64,000 nt of DNA from an uncultured Muribaculaceae bacterium. GTDB taxonomy: Bacteria; Bacteroidota; Bacteroidia; Bacteroidales; Muribaculaceae. Below are positions 9,228 through 17,761 of the stretch, one piece after another. The notes beneath the pieces are model-generated. The model did no database searches. It was not told where the DNA came from and saw nothing but the letters and a program-made list of their open reading frames with translations. Within the stretch, counting starts at the first letter, position 1; the number at the start of each line of letters is the position of its first letter. The position numbers and the translations under genes were made by a program. The stretch lies in assembly GCA_905233915.1 (NCBI GenBank), contig CAJOFM010000001.1:62001-126000 (forward strand), written 5' to 3'.

Positions 9228-9359
9228 AGTTCCTCTTCGAGGCACTTGTAGCGTCCTTTTTTTTATGACCAAGCTGCGAACCTCTCCGAGGTTCTTGCAT
9301 GGTCTTTCTCATTGAAATCGGTTCTTCGAACCGCTAACATCTTCGATGTTTCCCTAGGC
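9228..9359 (-). repeat. Four-hairpin structured element, copy 2 (inverted)
   Basis: Read on the minus strand from 9359: box GCCTAGG; H0 9350-9336 (AACATC gaa GATGTT); H1 9333-9319 (CGGTTC gaa GAACCG); a 24-nt link ending ACCATGCAAG; H2 9294-9278 (GAACCTC gga GAGGTTC); a 35-nt link starting GCAGCTTGGT and ending AAGTG; H3 9242-9232 (CCTC gaa GAGG); then AACT. Length is 132 nt against 134 in copy 1. The two copies point at each other across a 31-nt spacer (9197-9227). Confidence 0.8.
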
Positions 9360-9404
9360 ACTAGTCGTTGTTTTTAGTTGTACCTGTTGTTTGATTCGGT
9401 ATGG

Positions 9405-9437
9405 ATTTGCTGTTTTCAAGAATAAACGTTACCTTTG
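9405..9437 (+). promoter_or_regulatory. Bacteroidetes-type promoter of the beta-helix gene
   Basis: TTTG at 9405-9408 and TACCTTTG at 9430-9437 are 21 nt apart, an excellent match to the -33/-7 promoter of this phylum. It predicts transcription starting about 9443-9445, which rules out the upstream in-frame ATG at 9401 and supports the ATG at 9473. Confidence 0.75.
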
Positions 9438-9472
9438 TGGACTGGTCTAATGGTAAAAATAATGTGATGACT

Positions 9473-11185
9473 ATGAAAAGGTTTACTAAATACTGTTTGG
9501 TGTTCGTGGTGGGCTGCTTGACGGCCATGGCAGCTAACGCACGTACCATCAACATCGACGTCAACACCATCAAGGGCGACTTGACGCAACAGCTGCGTGA
9601 CAGATGCAGCAAGGCCACCCGTAACGACGTGGTGGTGCTCAACTTCGGCGAGGGCACCTACACCGTGAGCGGCACCATCCGCCTGGAGTGCAACACCGTC
9701 ATCAAGGGCGCCGGCCGAGGTCTGACGACGATCCTGCTTGACAACGGCAGTGACCGTGGCAGCTTCAGGGCCTTCCCCGACGACACCTACTTCCGCATCA
9801 CCGGCACGCTCAAGAGTCCCATCACTGTTGACATCAGCGACCTCACTATCAGGCTCAAGGAGCACAAGGGCCTCTGGTGGGGACAGAAGGGCAAGGACAT
9901 CGAGCGCTATGCTGTGAAGATTTATCATGCCAACCGCGTGGACATCCACGACGTGGACAGTTATATGGACAATGCACAAATCACTAACTTCGACTTGCGT
10001 GTGTGCTCCAACGTCACGGTAACGAACTGCACCATTTCCAACTACAACAACAGCGAGACGGGCGGATGCCTGTGGATACGCGGCGAGATGCACAACATCC
10101 AGGTCAAGAACAACAAGTTCTACAAGTACGGCAAGGATGAGACGCTGGCCATCTTTGACCGCGTCGTTGATAACACCAGCAAATACGTCCGCGGCAAAGC
10201 CAGCCGCTCCGACATCTATGTCGAGGACAACGAGTTCTATTATGGCGGCTACAAAGGGAAAAACAAACAAGACCCCGAGGCCAACTGCGGCATGGTGTTC
10301 TCGCTGTTCACCGACCACGAGAAGAGCAAAGACCGTTGCATCACGCGCAATTTCCACCTGCGCGGCAACAAGTTCTACATCAACGAGGTAACCACCCGCT
10401 GCATGTACATCGGCTTTGACCCCGCCGATGTTCACGAGGGCATCTATATCGAGAACAACGAGATCATCAATGACGAGATCAAGCGCAACTACGCGTTCTA
10501 TCACAAGGACTTCGAGATTCATGACCTGAGCAACTGCGGCGACACCATCCACATCACCAGCAACACCGTGAGGAACAAGGCCCTGGTGGTCAACAGTCAC
10601 GGCAAGACGGGCTACATGTTCATGCAGACGCGTGGCGGCATCATCGGCGTGCATGGCAACCAGATCGTTAACGAGGTGAGCCGCAACAAGAAGACCGGCA
10701 AGAGCTACGGCATGCAGCTCATCTGGTGCCAGTTTGAGGGCGGCGATGTCACCCTTACCAGCAACGTGTGCAAGGGACTGAGCCACATCGCCTATGTGGG
10801 CGGTGGCGAGGGCACCCCGCTGTTCACGCTCAAAGCCCGCAACAACTACTTTGAGGGCGACACCCGCGTCTATAGCCACAAGATCAAAGAGATGAACCTC
10901 AATTTCACGAACAACACCTTCAGGAGCAACACCTCTAACTTCTTCCTGCAGGAGTTTGCCCCCAAGGGCAGCGTCGTGTTCAATAGCAATGACGTCACCG
11001 TGACCAGCGGCGACGGACAGTTCATGACGCACACGGGCAAGTCATCAACCCACTCGATGCGGTTTGAACGCCTGGAGGTTCAGGGAAATATCTTCAAGGG
11101 CGTCAGGAACGAGAAGGAGATGTTCCGCAACGTGACCAACGTGCGCAAGCGCACTGTGAAGTCCAACCGCATCTCCCGCTATTGA
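9473..11185 (+). CDS. Secreted right-handed parallel beta-helix protein (pectate-lyase-like fold)
   Basis: The 570-residue protein has a signal peptide (MKRFTKYCLVFVVGCLTAMA, cleavage near residue 22). Next comes a typical beta-helix entry, VVVLNFGEGTYTVSGTIRLE then TVIKGAGRGLTTILLDNG, and many short rungs such as VTVTNCTISNYNN, IQVKNNKFYKYG, IYVEDNEFYYGG and IYIENNEIINDE. Such folds occur in polysaccharide lyases, hydrolases, epimerases and non-catalytic binding proteins. I see no lyase signature that would fix an activity. An in-frame ATG at 9401 exists but lies within the predicted promoter and would bury the signal peptide. The gene has its own promoter and lies between the polysaccharide operon and the CotH-like genes. 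It may act on surface or dietary glycans, but this is a guess. Confidence 0.8.
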   Translation: MKRFTKYCLVFVVGCLTAMAANARTINIDVNTIKGDLTQQLRDRCSKATRNDVVVLNFGEGTYTVSGTIRLECNTVIKGAGRGLTTILLDNGSDRGSFRAFPDDTYFRITGTLKSPITVDISDLTIRLKEHKGLWWGQKGKDIERYAVKIYHANRVDIHDVDSYMDNAQITNFDLRVCSNVTVTNCTISNYNNSETGGCLWIRGEMHNIQVKNNKFYKYGKDETLAIFDRVVDNTSKYVRGKASRSDIYVEDNEFYYGGYKGKNKQDPEANCGMVFSLFTDHEKSKDRCITRNFHLRGNKFYINEVTTRCMYIGFDPADVHEGIYIENNEIINDEIKRNYAFYHKDFEIHDLSNCGDTIHITSNTVRNKALVVNSHGKTGYMFMQTRGGIIGVHGNQIVNEVSRNKKTGKSYGMQLIWCQFEGGDVTLTSNVCKGLSHIAYVGGGEGTPLFTLKARNNYFEGDTRVYSHKIKEMNLNFTNNTFRSNTSNFFLQEFAPKGSVVFNSNDVTVTSGDGQFMTHTGKSSTHSMRFERLEVQGNIFKGVRNEKEMFRNVTNVRKRTVKSNRISRY

Positions 11186-11223
11186 CGCGCTGCCGTGACA
11201 TAGTCACAACATAGTGAACCTTA

Positions 11224-11255
11224 CTGCAGGCGGGGAATAATTTCCCTGCCTGCAG
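11224..11255. terminator. Strong hairpin between beta-helix and first CotH-like gene
   Basis: CTGCAGGC (11224-11231) pairs with GCCTGCAG (11248-11255), and the inner GGGAA/TTCCC extends the stem to about 13-14 bp around an AT-rich loop. It lies 38 nt after the beta-helix stop. No clear T-run follows (GATATAATAA), so termination is likely but imperfect. Confidence 0.55.
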
Positions 11256-11324
11256 GATATAATAATTGTGGTATAATTACGTTAAAATAATATACACAAA
11301 ACAGGCATAACTTCTAACTTGATC

Positions 11325-12809
11325 ATGAAAAAAGCCCTCATCATACTCATCCTGCTGTCGATGTCGTCAATCTTGGTCGCTTCGGCCCAAGGCAGTTTGC
11401 GCCCGCGTGGCGACGTGAACTGTGACTGGGAAGTGACTCTCGCCGATGTCAACAACCTGATGGACGCCATTCTTACAGACAAGCCTTTTCATCCGTTCTA
11501 TACCTACGCCTATGATATCAACGGCGACAATGAAATCAATATCGCCGACCTGAATATGCTCATCGGTGGCATCCTGGGCGACGAGTTGCCACCCATGCCT
11601 ACCTACTCGGGCACGTTGCCCGTGCTGTATATCAACACCGAGGGACGCCAAGACATTGTGAGTAAGGAGGAATACCTGCATGCAGAGTGGTGGCTCGACA
11701 GCATGGGCATCGACAGCGTGGAGAGCATCGGCTCAGCCGACAATCCACTGACCATGCTCATCAAGGGCCGCGGCAACTACACCTGGAACAACTTTGCGAA
11801 AAAATCCTTCCGCATCAAGCTCGACGAGAAGAAGCCGCTGCTGGGGATGAGCAGCAACCGGCACTTCTGCCTCATGGGGCATCCCGACGACCACCTGGCG
11901 CGCCTCAAGAACACGATGGGCTTTGAGTTGAGCCGTCGCATCGGCCTGGCCTACACGCCCGCCCAAGAGCCCGTTGAGGTGGTGCTCAACGGACAATACA
12001 TCGGCCTGTACTTCCTCACCGAAAAGATACGCGTGGGAAAGAACCGCGTGAACATTGAGGAACAGCAAGACCTGGAGACTGATCCCGCAAAAATCACCGG
12101 CGGCTGGCTACTCCAGATTGACAACAATCCCACTGAGGGGGAATTCGTGTTTGTGCCTGAAATAGCAGGAAGCACCGATGCCGATGACTGGATTGCCGTC
12201 TCCTATCACAGTCCTGAAGTCTTATCCTATGAACAGGAACTATGGCTCAAACTTCTCATCATGAGGACCAGCAATGCCATCTACACGACCAACAAAAGCA
12301 GCACCCGCTGGGAACAATACATCGACATCGACACACTGGCCATGTTTTACATCGTGGGCGAAATCATGGACGATTTGGAGTATTTTGCCGGCAGCTGCTA
12401 TATGTACAAGCACCGTGGCGACAGCACCAAGCTGATTTTCGGCCCGGTGTGGGACTTCGGCAACGCTTTCCAGCGGTGGGCCATCTATCACGACACACAG
12501 TTCAACAAATTCATCTTTGAGCAACCCACACCTTTCAGATCCCACTGGATTGAAAAGATCATGAAGTTCCCGCATTTCCAACAGGTGCTTGAGCAGCATT
12601 GGCGCGAGTTCTATGATTCAGGTTTCAATGACCTGGACATCGACCAATTTATCGACGACTTTGTGGAGCAAATCACACCGGCGCTAAACGCCGATGGCTG
12701 CCGTTGGTCCCATCGTGATTTTTGCCACCAGAAGGACAATTTTAAAACCTTCATCCACCGCAAGATAGACTGGTTGCAATCCCAATGGGGCGCTGATAAT
12801 GAGGAGTGA
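11325..12809 (+). CDS. CotH-kinase-like secreted protein with N-terminal dockerin-like repeats, paralogue 1
   Basis: The 494-residue protein has a signal peptide (MKKALIILILLSMSSILVASA). Residues about 27-90 form two EF-hand-like calcium repeats of dockerin type (GDVNCDWEVTLADVNNLM and DINGDNEINIADLNMLIGG). The rest matches the CotH kinase fold: IKGRGNYTW (near 146), KKSFRIKL, EPVEVVLNGQYIGLYFLTEK, and a DFG-like WDFGNAF (D377). CotH proteins are atypical secretory kinases; in Bacillus they phosphorylate spore coat proteins. In Bacteroidales the substrate is not known. The ATG at 11325 is preferred to the TTG six bases earlier. It is the first of three tandem paralogues and the only one with an intact WDFG. 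Confidence 0.85.
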   Translation: MKKALIILILLSMSSILVASAQGSLRPRGDVNCDWEVTLADVNNLMDAILTDKPFHPFYTYAYDINGDNEINIADLNMLIGGILGDELPPMPTYSGTLPVLYINTEGRQDIVSKEEYLHAEWWLDSMGIDSVESIGSADNPLTMLIKGRGNYTWNNFAKKSFRIKLDEKKPLLGMSSNRHFCLMGHPDDHLARLKNTMGFELSRRIGLAYTPAQEPVEVVLNGQYIGLYFLTEKIRVGKNRVNIEEQQDLETDPAKITGGWLLQIDNNPTEGEFVFVPEIAGSTDADDWIAVSYHSPEVLSYEQELWLKLLIMRTSNAIYTTNKSSTRWEQYIDIDTLAMFYIVGEIMDDLEYFAGSCYMYKHRGDSTKLIFGPVWDFGNAFQRWAIYHDTQFNKFIFEQPTPFRSHWIEKIMKFPHFQQVLEQHWREFYDSGFNDLDIDQFIDDFVEQITPALNADGCRWSHRDFCHQKDNFKTFIHRKIDWLQSQWGADNEE

Positions 12810-12824
12810 GAAATTGAGGGTTAC

Positions 12825-14300
12825 ATGAAGAAAAAATGCAAATATCTATTGATGCTGGTGGCAATTTTATTGTTGTCGCTGCCAGTGCAAGCTCAGGGCG
12901 GGTTGCGGCCGCGGGGTGACGTGAATTGTGACTGGGAAGTGAACATCGCTGATGTCGATGTGCTGACCGACGCCATTCTTGCTGATGAACCCTACCACTC
13001 GCTCTATACCTATGCGCATGACGTCAATGGCGACAAGGAAATCAATATCGCCGACCTGAACATGCTCATCGGCGCCATCATGGGGGACGAGTTGGCTCCC
13101 ATGCCCACCTACTCAAGCACACTACCCGTGCTGTTTATCAACACCGAGGAGTACCAAAACATCGTGAGCAAAGAGGAGTACATCCGTGCCGAGTGGTGGC
13201 TCGACAACATGGGTATCGATAGCGTACAATCCATAGGCTCTGAATCAAACCCTCAAAAGATGCAGATTAAAGGTCGTGGCAACTCCACTTGGGAACAGTA
13301 TGATAAAAAGCCATACCGATTGAAACTTGCCGTGAAGCAGCCGTTGGTGGGGATGCCAGCCAACCGCCACTGGGTTTTGTTGGCCAACGCTCATTACTGG
13401 AAAGGAATAATCAATGACGTCTTGCCATGGGAGATTGGACGTCGCATGGGAATGGCATGGAATCCGCGCTTTGAGCCCGTCGAGGTTGTGCTCAACGGGG
13501 AATACATCGGCATGTACTTCCTGACTGAGAAGATACGTGTTGACAAGCACCGCGTTAACATCACTGAGCAACAAGACGGCGAAACTGACATGGACAAAAT
13601 CACCGGTGGATGGCTACTTGAAATCGACAATTATGCCGAGCCCAACAGAATCACTATTGATAACGGTTATGGTGACAACATGTGGATTACCCCTCACTCA
13701 CCCGAGGAATTAAGCAGCGAACAGCGAGATTACATCACTGACTTCCTTGTCAAGACCACTGAAGCCATTCTGATAGATGATGTAACCGACAGGACATGGG
13801 AACAATATATCGACATCGATGCGCTAGCGATATATTATATCGTCCAGGAAATCACAGATAACATCGAAGCGTTTGCCGGCAGTTGTTTCATGTACAAGGA
13901 GCGCGGTGACAGCACAAAGCTCATCTTTGGTCCATTGTGGGATGGAGGGAGCGTGTATCACAGATGGACTGAGGACTACCTTTTCAATGAATTCATCTAT
14001 GAGAATGTGCCCAGTTACAGTCATCTGAAATGGATCAAGGATATCGTCAAGTTTGAGCATTTCCAGGAGCGTGTGCGGTATCACTGGAAACACTTTTATG
14101 AAGAAGTGTATCCAGGTATGGACGATTTCTTGGATCAATTTGCCGCTACGATTGAAAAAGCGGGTAATTATGATTCAAAGGTTTGGACAAGGTTGAGTGC
14201 AGATCACATTTCCCAAAGGATGGAACAATATGGCAAACCTTGTTTTCACAAGAAAGTCGCCTGGCTCCAATCCCAATGGGGCGCTGATAATGAGGAATGA
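12825..14300 (+). CDS. CotH-kinase-like secreted protein with dockerin-like repeats, paralogue 2
   Basis: The 491-residue protein starts 15 bp after paralogue 1 and has the same architecture: signal peptide (MKKKCKYLLMLVAILLLSLP), two calcium repeats (GDVNCDWEVNIADVDVL, DVNGDKEINIADLNMLIGA), then the CotH fold (IKGRGNSTW, KKPYRLKL, WVLLANAHYW, EPVEVVLNGEYIGMYFLTEK). The DFG-like site reads WDGGSVY, with Gly for Phe. Its last 40 bases are nearly identical to those of paralogue 1 (both end WGADNEE) and its first 60 to those of paralogue 3, showing recent tandem duplication or conversion. The N-terminal repeats suggest calcium-dependent folding or binding to a cohesin-like partner, but no cohesin is seen in the window. 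Confidence 0.85.
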   Translation: MKKKCKYLLMLVAILLLSLPVQAQGGLRPRGDVNCDWEVNIADVDVLTDAILADEPYHSLYTYAHDVNGDKEINIADLNMLIGAIMGDELAPMPTYSSTLPVLFINTEEYQNIVSKEEYIRAEWWLDNMGIDSVQSIGSESNPQKMQIKGRGNSTWEQYDKKPYRLKLAVKQPLVGMPANRHWVLLANAHYWKGIINDVLPWEIGRRMGMAWNPRFEPVEVVLNGEYIGMYFLTEKIRVDKHRVNITEQQDGETDMDKITGGWLLEIDNYAEPNRITIDNGYGDNMWITPHSPEELSSEQRDYITDFLVKTTEAILIDDVTDRTWEQYIDIDALAIYYIVQEITDNIEAFAGSCFMYKERGDSTKLIFGPLWDGGSVYHRWTEDYLFNEFIYENVPSYSHLKWIKDIVKFEHFQERVRYHWKHFYEEVYPGMDDFLDQFAATIEKAGNYDSKVWTRLSADHISQRMEQYGKPCFHKKVAWLQSQWGADNEE

Positions 14301-14322
14301 GGGGTTAGAAGTTGAGAGCAGT

Positions 14323-15792
14323 ATGAAGAAAAAATGCAAATATCTATTGATGCTGGTGGCAGTTTTATTGTTGTCGCTGCCCGTCTGTGCCCAACATGGC
14401 ATCAGGCCACGTGGTGACGTGAACTGTGACTGGGAGGTGAACATCGCTGATGTAAATGTGCTGATTGAAGACATCTTTACAGACTTGCCCTATCATTCTC
14501 TCTACACCTATGCCCATGACATCAACAGCGACAAGGAAATCAACCTGGCCGACCTGAATATGCTCATCGGTGCCATTCTGGGAGACGAGATGGCACCCAT
14601 GCCCACCTTTTCGGGCACCCTGCCTGTGCTTTACATCAATACCGAGGGTCATCAAGATATCGTGAGCAAAGAGGAATACCTGCAGGCCGACTGGTGGATT
14701 GACGCCATGGGTATTGAGGGTTATGAGTCCATCGGAACTGCTGCTAATCCCTTAGGCACACAAATCAAGGGCCGTGGCAACGCCACCTGGACAAACCGTG
14801 ATAAAAAGCCCTACAGGTTGAAATTAGATACTAAACAAGCCATGTTGGGCATGCCAGCCAATCGCCACTGGGTGCTGCTGGCCAACACCGACTACTGGAT
14901 GGGTCAGATGAACGATGTACTCCCCTTTGAAATCGGTCGCCGCATGGGTATGGCCTGGAACCCGCGCATCGAACCCGTAGAAGTGGTGCTGAACGGACAA
15001 TATATCGGGATGTATTTTCTTGCCGAGCAAATCCGTGTAGGTAAAAACCGCGTCAACATCATTGAACAGGATGATGGAGAAACCAATCCCCAAAAAATCA
15101 CTGGCGGCTGGCTTGTTGAAATAGATAATTATGACGAGCCAGGACAAATATATGTCTATGACTACGCTGGACGAAAAATGAAGATAACGCCTAAGTCTCC
15201 TGAGGTTTTAAGCGATGAACAGCGTGACTATATCACGACACTGCTCAACATGGTTAATGAAGCTATCTATGTTGAAGACAAAGAAGACCGCACTTGGGAA
15301 CAATACATCGACATCGACTCGCTCGCCATTTTCTACATTGTGCAGGAAGCCATTGACAATCCCGAAGCCTTCTCGGGGAGCTGCTATATGCACAAGGAGC
15401 GGGGTGAGGACACCAAACTGATTTTCGGGCCGATGTGGGACTGTGGCAGCTCTTTCTACCGTTTCACCGCAACCTACCAGTTTAATGACTTCATCTACGA
15501 GAACATGCCTAGCTATTGCCGCTCATGGTGGATTGGTGAAATTGCCAAATTTCCTCATTTTCAGGAACGAGTAAGACATCACTGGAAACGATTCTACAAC
15601 GATGTCTATCCTCAAATGAGAGGTTATCTAAACATGTTTGCTGCAAAGATTGAGCAGGCCGGTAATGCCGATTTTGTACGCTGGCCCCAATACCAAGGAC
15701 GCAACACTACTATTCGCGTTAACGACTACCTGATGCCTTGCTTTGATAAGAAGGTTGCCTGGCTGGAGTCACAGTGGGGAAGTGAGGATTAG
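14323..15792 (+). CDS. CotH-kinase-like secreted protein with dockerin-like repeats, paralogue 3
   Basis: The 489-residue protein starts 22 bp after paralogue 2. The open frame extends upstream into paralogue 2, but the ATG at 14323 is the start because it gives a signal peptide nearly identical to that of paralogue 2 (MKKKCKYLLMLVAVLLLSLP). Two calcium repeats (GDVNCDWEVNIADVNVL, DINSDKEINLADLNMLIGA) precede the CotH fold (IKGRGNATW, KKPYRLKL, WVLLANTDYW, EPVEVVLNGQYIGMYFLAEQ). The DFG-like site reads WDCGSSFYRF, with Cys for Phe. It ends WLESQWGSED. The differing DFG-like residues across the three copies suggest divergence in activity or substrate. Confidence 0.85.
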   Translation: MKKKCKYLLMLVAVLLLSLPVCAQHGIRPRGDVNCDWEVNIADVNVLIEDIFTDLPYHSLYTYAHDINSDKEINLADLNMLIGAILGDEMAPMPTFSGTLPVLYINTEGHQDIVSKEEYLQADWWIDAMGIEGYESIGTAANPLGTQIKGRGNATWTNRDKKPYRLKLDTKQAMLGMPANRHWVLLANTDYWMGQMNDVLPFEIGRRMGMAWNPRIEPVEVVLNGQYIGMYFLAEQIRVGKNRVNIIEQDDGETNPQKITGGWLVEIDNYDEPGQIYVYDYAGRKMKITPKSPEVLSDEQRDYITTLLNMVNEAIYVEDKEDRTWEQYIDIDSLAIFYIVQEAIDNPEAFSGSCYMHKERGEDTKLIFGPMWDCGSSFYRFTATYQFNDFIYENMPSYCRSWWIGEIAKFPHFQERVRHHWKRFYNDVYPQMRGYLNMFAAKIEQAGNADFVRWPQYQGRNTTIRVNDYLMPCFDKKVAWLESQWGSED

Positions 15793-15822
15793 TTAGAAGT
15801 TTTTTTGACATCAAAATCGTAT

Positions 15823-15860
15823 AGTCTAAAAAACTGAAGTCTGAAACCTAAAAGTCTAAA
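15823..15860 (+). repeat. Three phased AGTCT(A/G)AA repeats upstream of typA
   Basis: AGTCTAAA 15823-15830, AGTCTGAA 15838-15845 and AGTCTAAA 15853-15860 recur at an exact 15-bp period just upstream of the -7 element. The last copy also forms AAAGTCT/AGACTTT with its surroundings. Possible operator, or a degenerate spacer repeat. Confidence 0.45.
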
Positions 15861-15870
15861 GACTTTTTCG

Positions 15871-15878
15871 TATCTTTG
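15871..15878 (+). promoter_or_regulatory. Bacteroidetes -7 element for typA
   Basis: TATCTTTG matches TAnnTTTG and is followed by GCAGCC, a common start-site context in this phylum. It is 23 nt before the typA ATG. No good -33 TTTG is seen at the expected distance; the phased repeats occupy that space. Confidence 0.65.
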
Positions 15879-15901
15879 CAGCCAAATTAAAAGAAGGCAA
15901 T

Positions 15902-17719
15902 ATGCAGAACATTCGCAACGTGGCCATCATCGCACATGTCGATCATGGCAAAACCACTCTGGTAGATAAGATGTTAGCGGCAGGAAACCTGTTCCGTGAC
16001 AACCAAAATATGGGTACTCAGATCCTGGACAGTAATGATCTGGAACGCGAGCGCGGCATCACGATCCTGTCCAAGAACGTGTCCATTTCCTACAACGGCT
16101 ACAAAATCAACATCATCGACACTCCGGGCCACAGCGACTTCGGCGGCGAGGTAGAACGCGTGCTCAACATGGCCGACGGCTGCCTGCTGCTGGTGGACGC
16201 CTTTGAGGGTCCGATGCCCCAGACGCGCTTCGTGCTGCAGAAAGCCCTGCAACTAGGCCTCAAGCCCATCGTGGTCATCAACAAGGTGGATAAGCCCAAC
16301 TGCCGCCCCGACGAGGTGCAGGAGATGGTGTTTGACCTGATGTGCAACCTCGACGCCACCGAGGACCAGCTGGACTTCCCCACCATCTTTGGCTCGGCCA
16401 AGGAAGGCTGGATGAGTGAGGACTGGCAGCAGCCCACCGACAACATTACCGCCGTGCTTGATGCCATCATCAAGTACATTCCCGAACCCGAGATGATCGA
16501 GGGCGACGCTCAGATGCTCATCACGTCGCTGGATTACAGCAGCTACGTGGGCCGCATCGCCGTGGGCCGCGTGCACCGCGGCACGTTGAAGGACGGCATG
16601 GAAGTCGCCCTGTGCAAGCGTGACGGCGAGGTGGTGAAACAAAAGATTAAGGAGCTGCGCACCTTTGAGGGTATGGGACAGAAGCATGTCGAGAGCGTGA
16701 GCAGCGGCGACATCTGCGCCATCATCGGCCTGGAGGGCTTTGAGATCGGTGACACCGTCACCCTGCCCGCCAACCCTGAGGCGTTGCCCCGCATCGCGAT
16801 CGACGAGCCGACGATGTCGATGCGATTCTGCATCAACGACTCGCCCTTCTTCGGCAAAGACGGCAAGTACGTGACCTCGCGCCACATCTGGGACCGCCTG
16901 CAACGCGAGCTGGACAAGAACCTGGCCCTGCGTGTGGAACGCACCGAGAACGAGGACGCGTGGAACGTGTTCGGCCGCGGCGTGCTGCACCTGTCGGTGC
17001 TCATCGAGGAGATGCGCCGTGAGGGCTATGAGCTCCAGGTGGGCCAGCCCCAGGTCATTATCAAGCAGATCGACGGCGTGAAGTGCGAGCCCATTGAGGA
17101 ACTTAGCATCAACGTGCCCGAGGAATACTCCAGCAAGATGATTGACATGGTCACCCGCCGCAAGGGCGAGATGACCATGATGGAGACGCAGAATGACCGC
17201 ATCCACCTGCAGTTCAAGATTCCGTCACGCGGCATCATCGGCCTGCGCACCAACGTGCTCACCGCCAGCGCCGGCGAGGCCATCATGTCGCACCGCTTCC
17301 TGGACTACGAGCCCTGGAAGGGTGAGATCGCCCGCCGCACCAACGGCTCGCTGGTCGCCATGGAAGGCGGCACAGCCTATGCCTACGCCATCGACAAGCT
17401 GCAGGACCGTGGCCGCTTCTTCATCTTCCCGCAGGAGGATGTCTATGGCGGACAGGTCGTGGGCGAGCACACCAAGGAGAAAGACCTGGTCATCAACGTA
17501 ACTAAATCCAAAAAGCTCACCAACATGCGCGCCAGCGGCGCCGACGACAAGGTGAAGATCGTGCCTCCCATCGTGTTCAGCCTTGAGGAAGCACTGGAAT
17601 ACATCAAGGCCGACGAGTATGTGGAAATCACCCCCAACCACATACGCATGCGCAAAATCGTCCTCGACGAGCTAGAACGCAAGCGCATCGCCAAGCAGAA
17701 CGGCCAGGACGAAGATTAA
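15902..17719 (+). CDS. typA: Translational GTPase TypA/BipA
   Basis: The 605-residue length is that of TypA/BipA. GTPase motifs are intact: G1 HVDHGKTT (12-19), G3 DTPGH (73-77) and G4 NKVD (127-130), with the switch region [19 protein letters not shown]-like domain II follows (residues about 200-300), then domain III with [21 protein letters not shown], domain V ([19 protein letters not shown]) and the BipA-specific C-terminal domain. TypA binds ribosomes, promotes 50S assembly and supports growth at low temperature or under stress. The gene has its own promoter and looks like a core housekeeping gene inside otherwise accessory surroundings. Confidence 0.97.
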   Translation: MQNIRNVAIIAHVDHGKTTLVDKMLAAGNLFRDNQNMGTQILDSNDLERERGITILSKNVSISYNGYKINIIDTPGHSDFGGEVERVLNMADGCLLLVDAFEGPMPQTRFVLQKALQLGLKPIVVINKVDKPNCRPDEVQEMVFDLMCNLDATEDQLDFPTIFGSAKEGWMSEDWQQPTDNITAVLDAIIKYIPEPEMIEGDAQMLITSLDYSSYVGRIAVGRVHRGTLKDGMEVALCKRDGEVVKQKIKELRTFEGMGQKHVESVSSGDICAIIGLEGFEIGDTVTLPANPEALPRIAIDEPTMSMRFCINDSPFFGKDGKYVTSRHIWDRLQRELDKNLALRVERTENEDAWNVFGRGVLHLSVLIEEMRREGYELQVGQPQVIIKQIDGVKCEPIEELSINVPEEYSSKMIDMVTRRKGEMTMMETQNDRIHLQFKIPSRGIIGLRTNVLTASAGEAIMSHRFLDYEPWKGEIARRTNGSLVAMEGGTAYAYAIDKLQDRGRFFIFPQEDVYGGQVVGEHTKEKDLVINVTKSKKLTNMRASGADDKVKIVPPIVFSLEEALEYIKADEYVEITPNHIRMRKIVLDELERKRIAKQNGQDED

Positions 17720-17738
17720 CGGCTGCACATCAGCCGTT
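17718..17738. terminator. Hairpin overlapping the typA stop
   Basis: AACGGCTG (17718-17725) and CAGCCGTT (17731-17738) form a perfect 8-bp stem with a 5-nt loop, starting at the last base of the typA stop codon region. No T-run follows. It may weakly separate typA from the phosphatase gene 24 bp further on, or protect the typA transcript. Confidence 0.45.
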
Positions 17739-17761
17739 CAACCAACAAAACGAGTTAAAGG

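Larger units (their letters stand above)
8928..9472. other. 545-bp gap without a gene; holds paired structured elements
   Basis: No credible coding frame spans this gap; the short frames present have no family features and run through strong palindromes. From left to right it holds the terminator-like hairpin (8961-9002), about 60 bp with nothing recognised, two inverted copies of a four-hairpin element (9063-9196 and 9228-9359) and the promoter of the beta-helix gene (9405-9437). Confidence 0.75.

Noticed and set aside
9074..9350. CRISPR-like array of short repeats
   Set aside because: The units are hairpins with different stems in two inverted groups; there is no regular direct repeat or unique spacer series, and no cas gene is near.
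9416..11032. Long open frame (538 codons) on the minus strand
   Set aside because: It lies fully antisense to the beta-helix gene, has a biased His/Val/Ala/Glu composition typical of an antisense shadow of GC-rich codons, and shows no domain or promoter.
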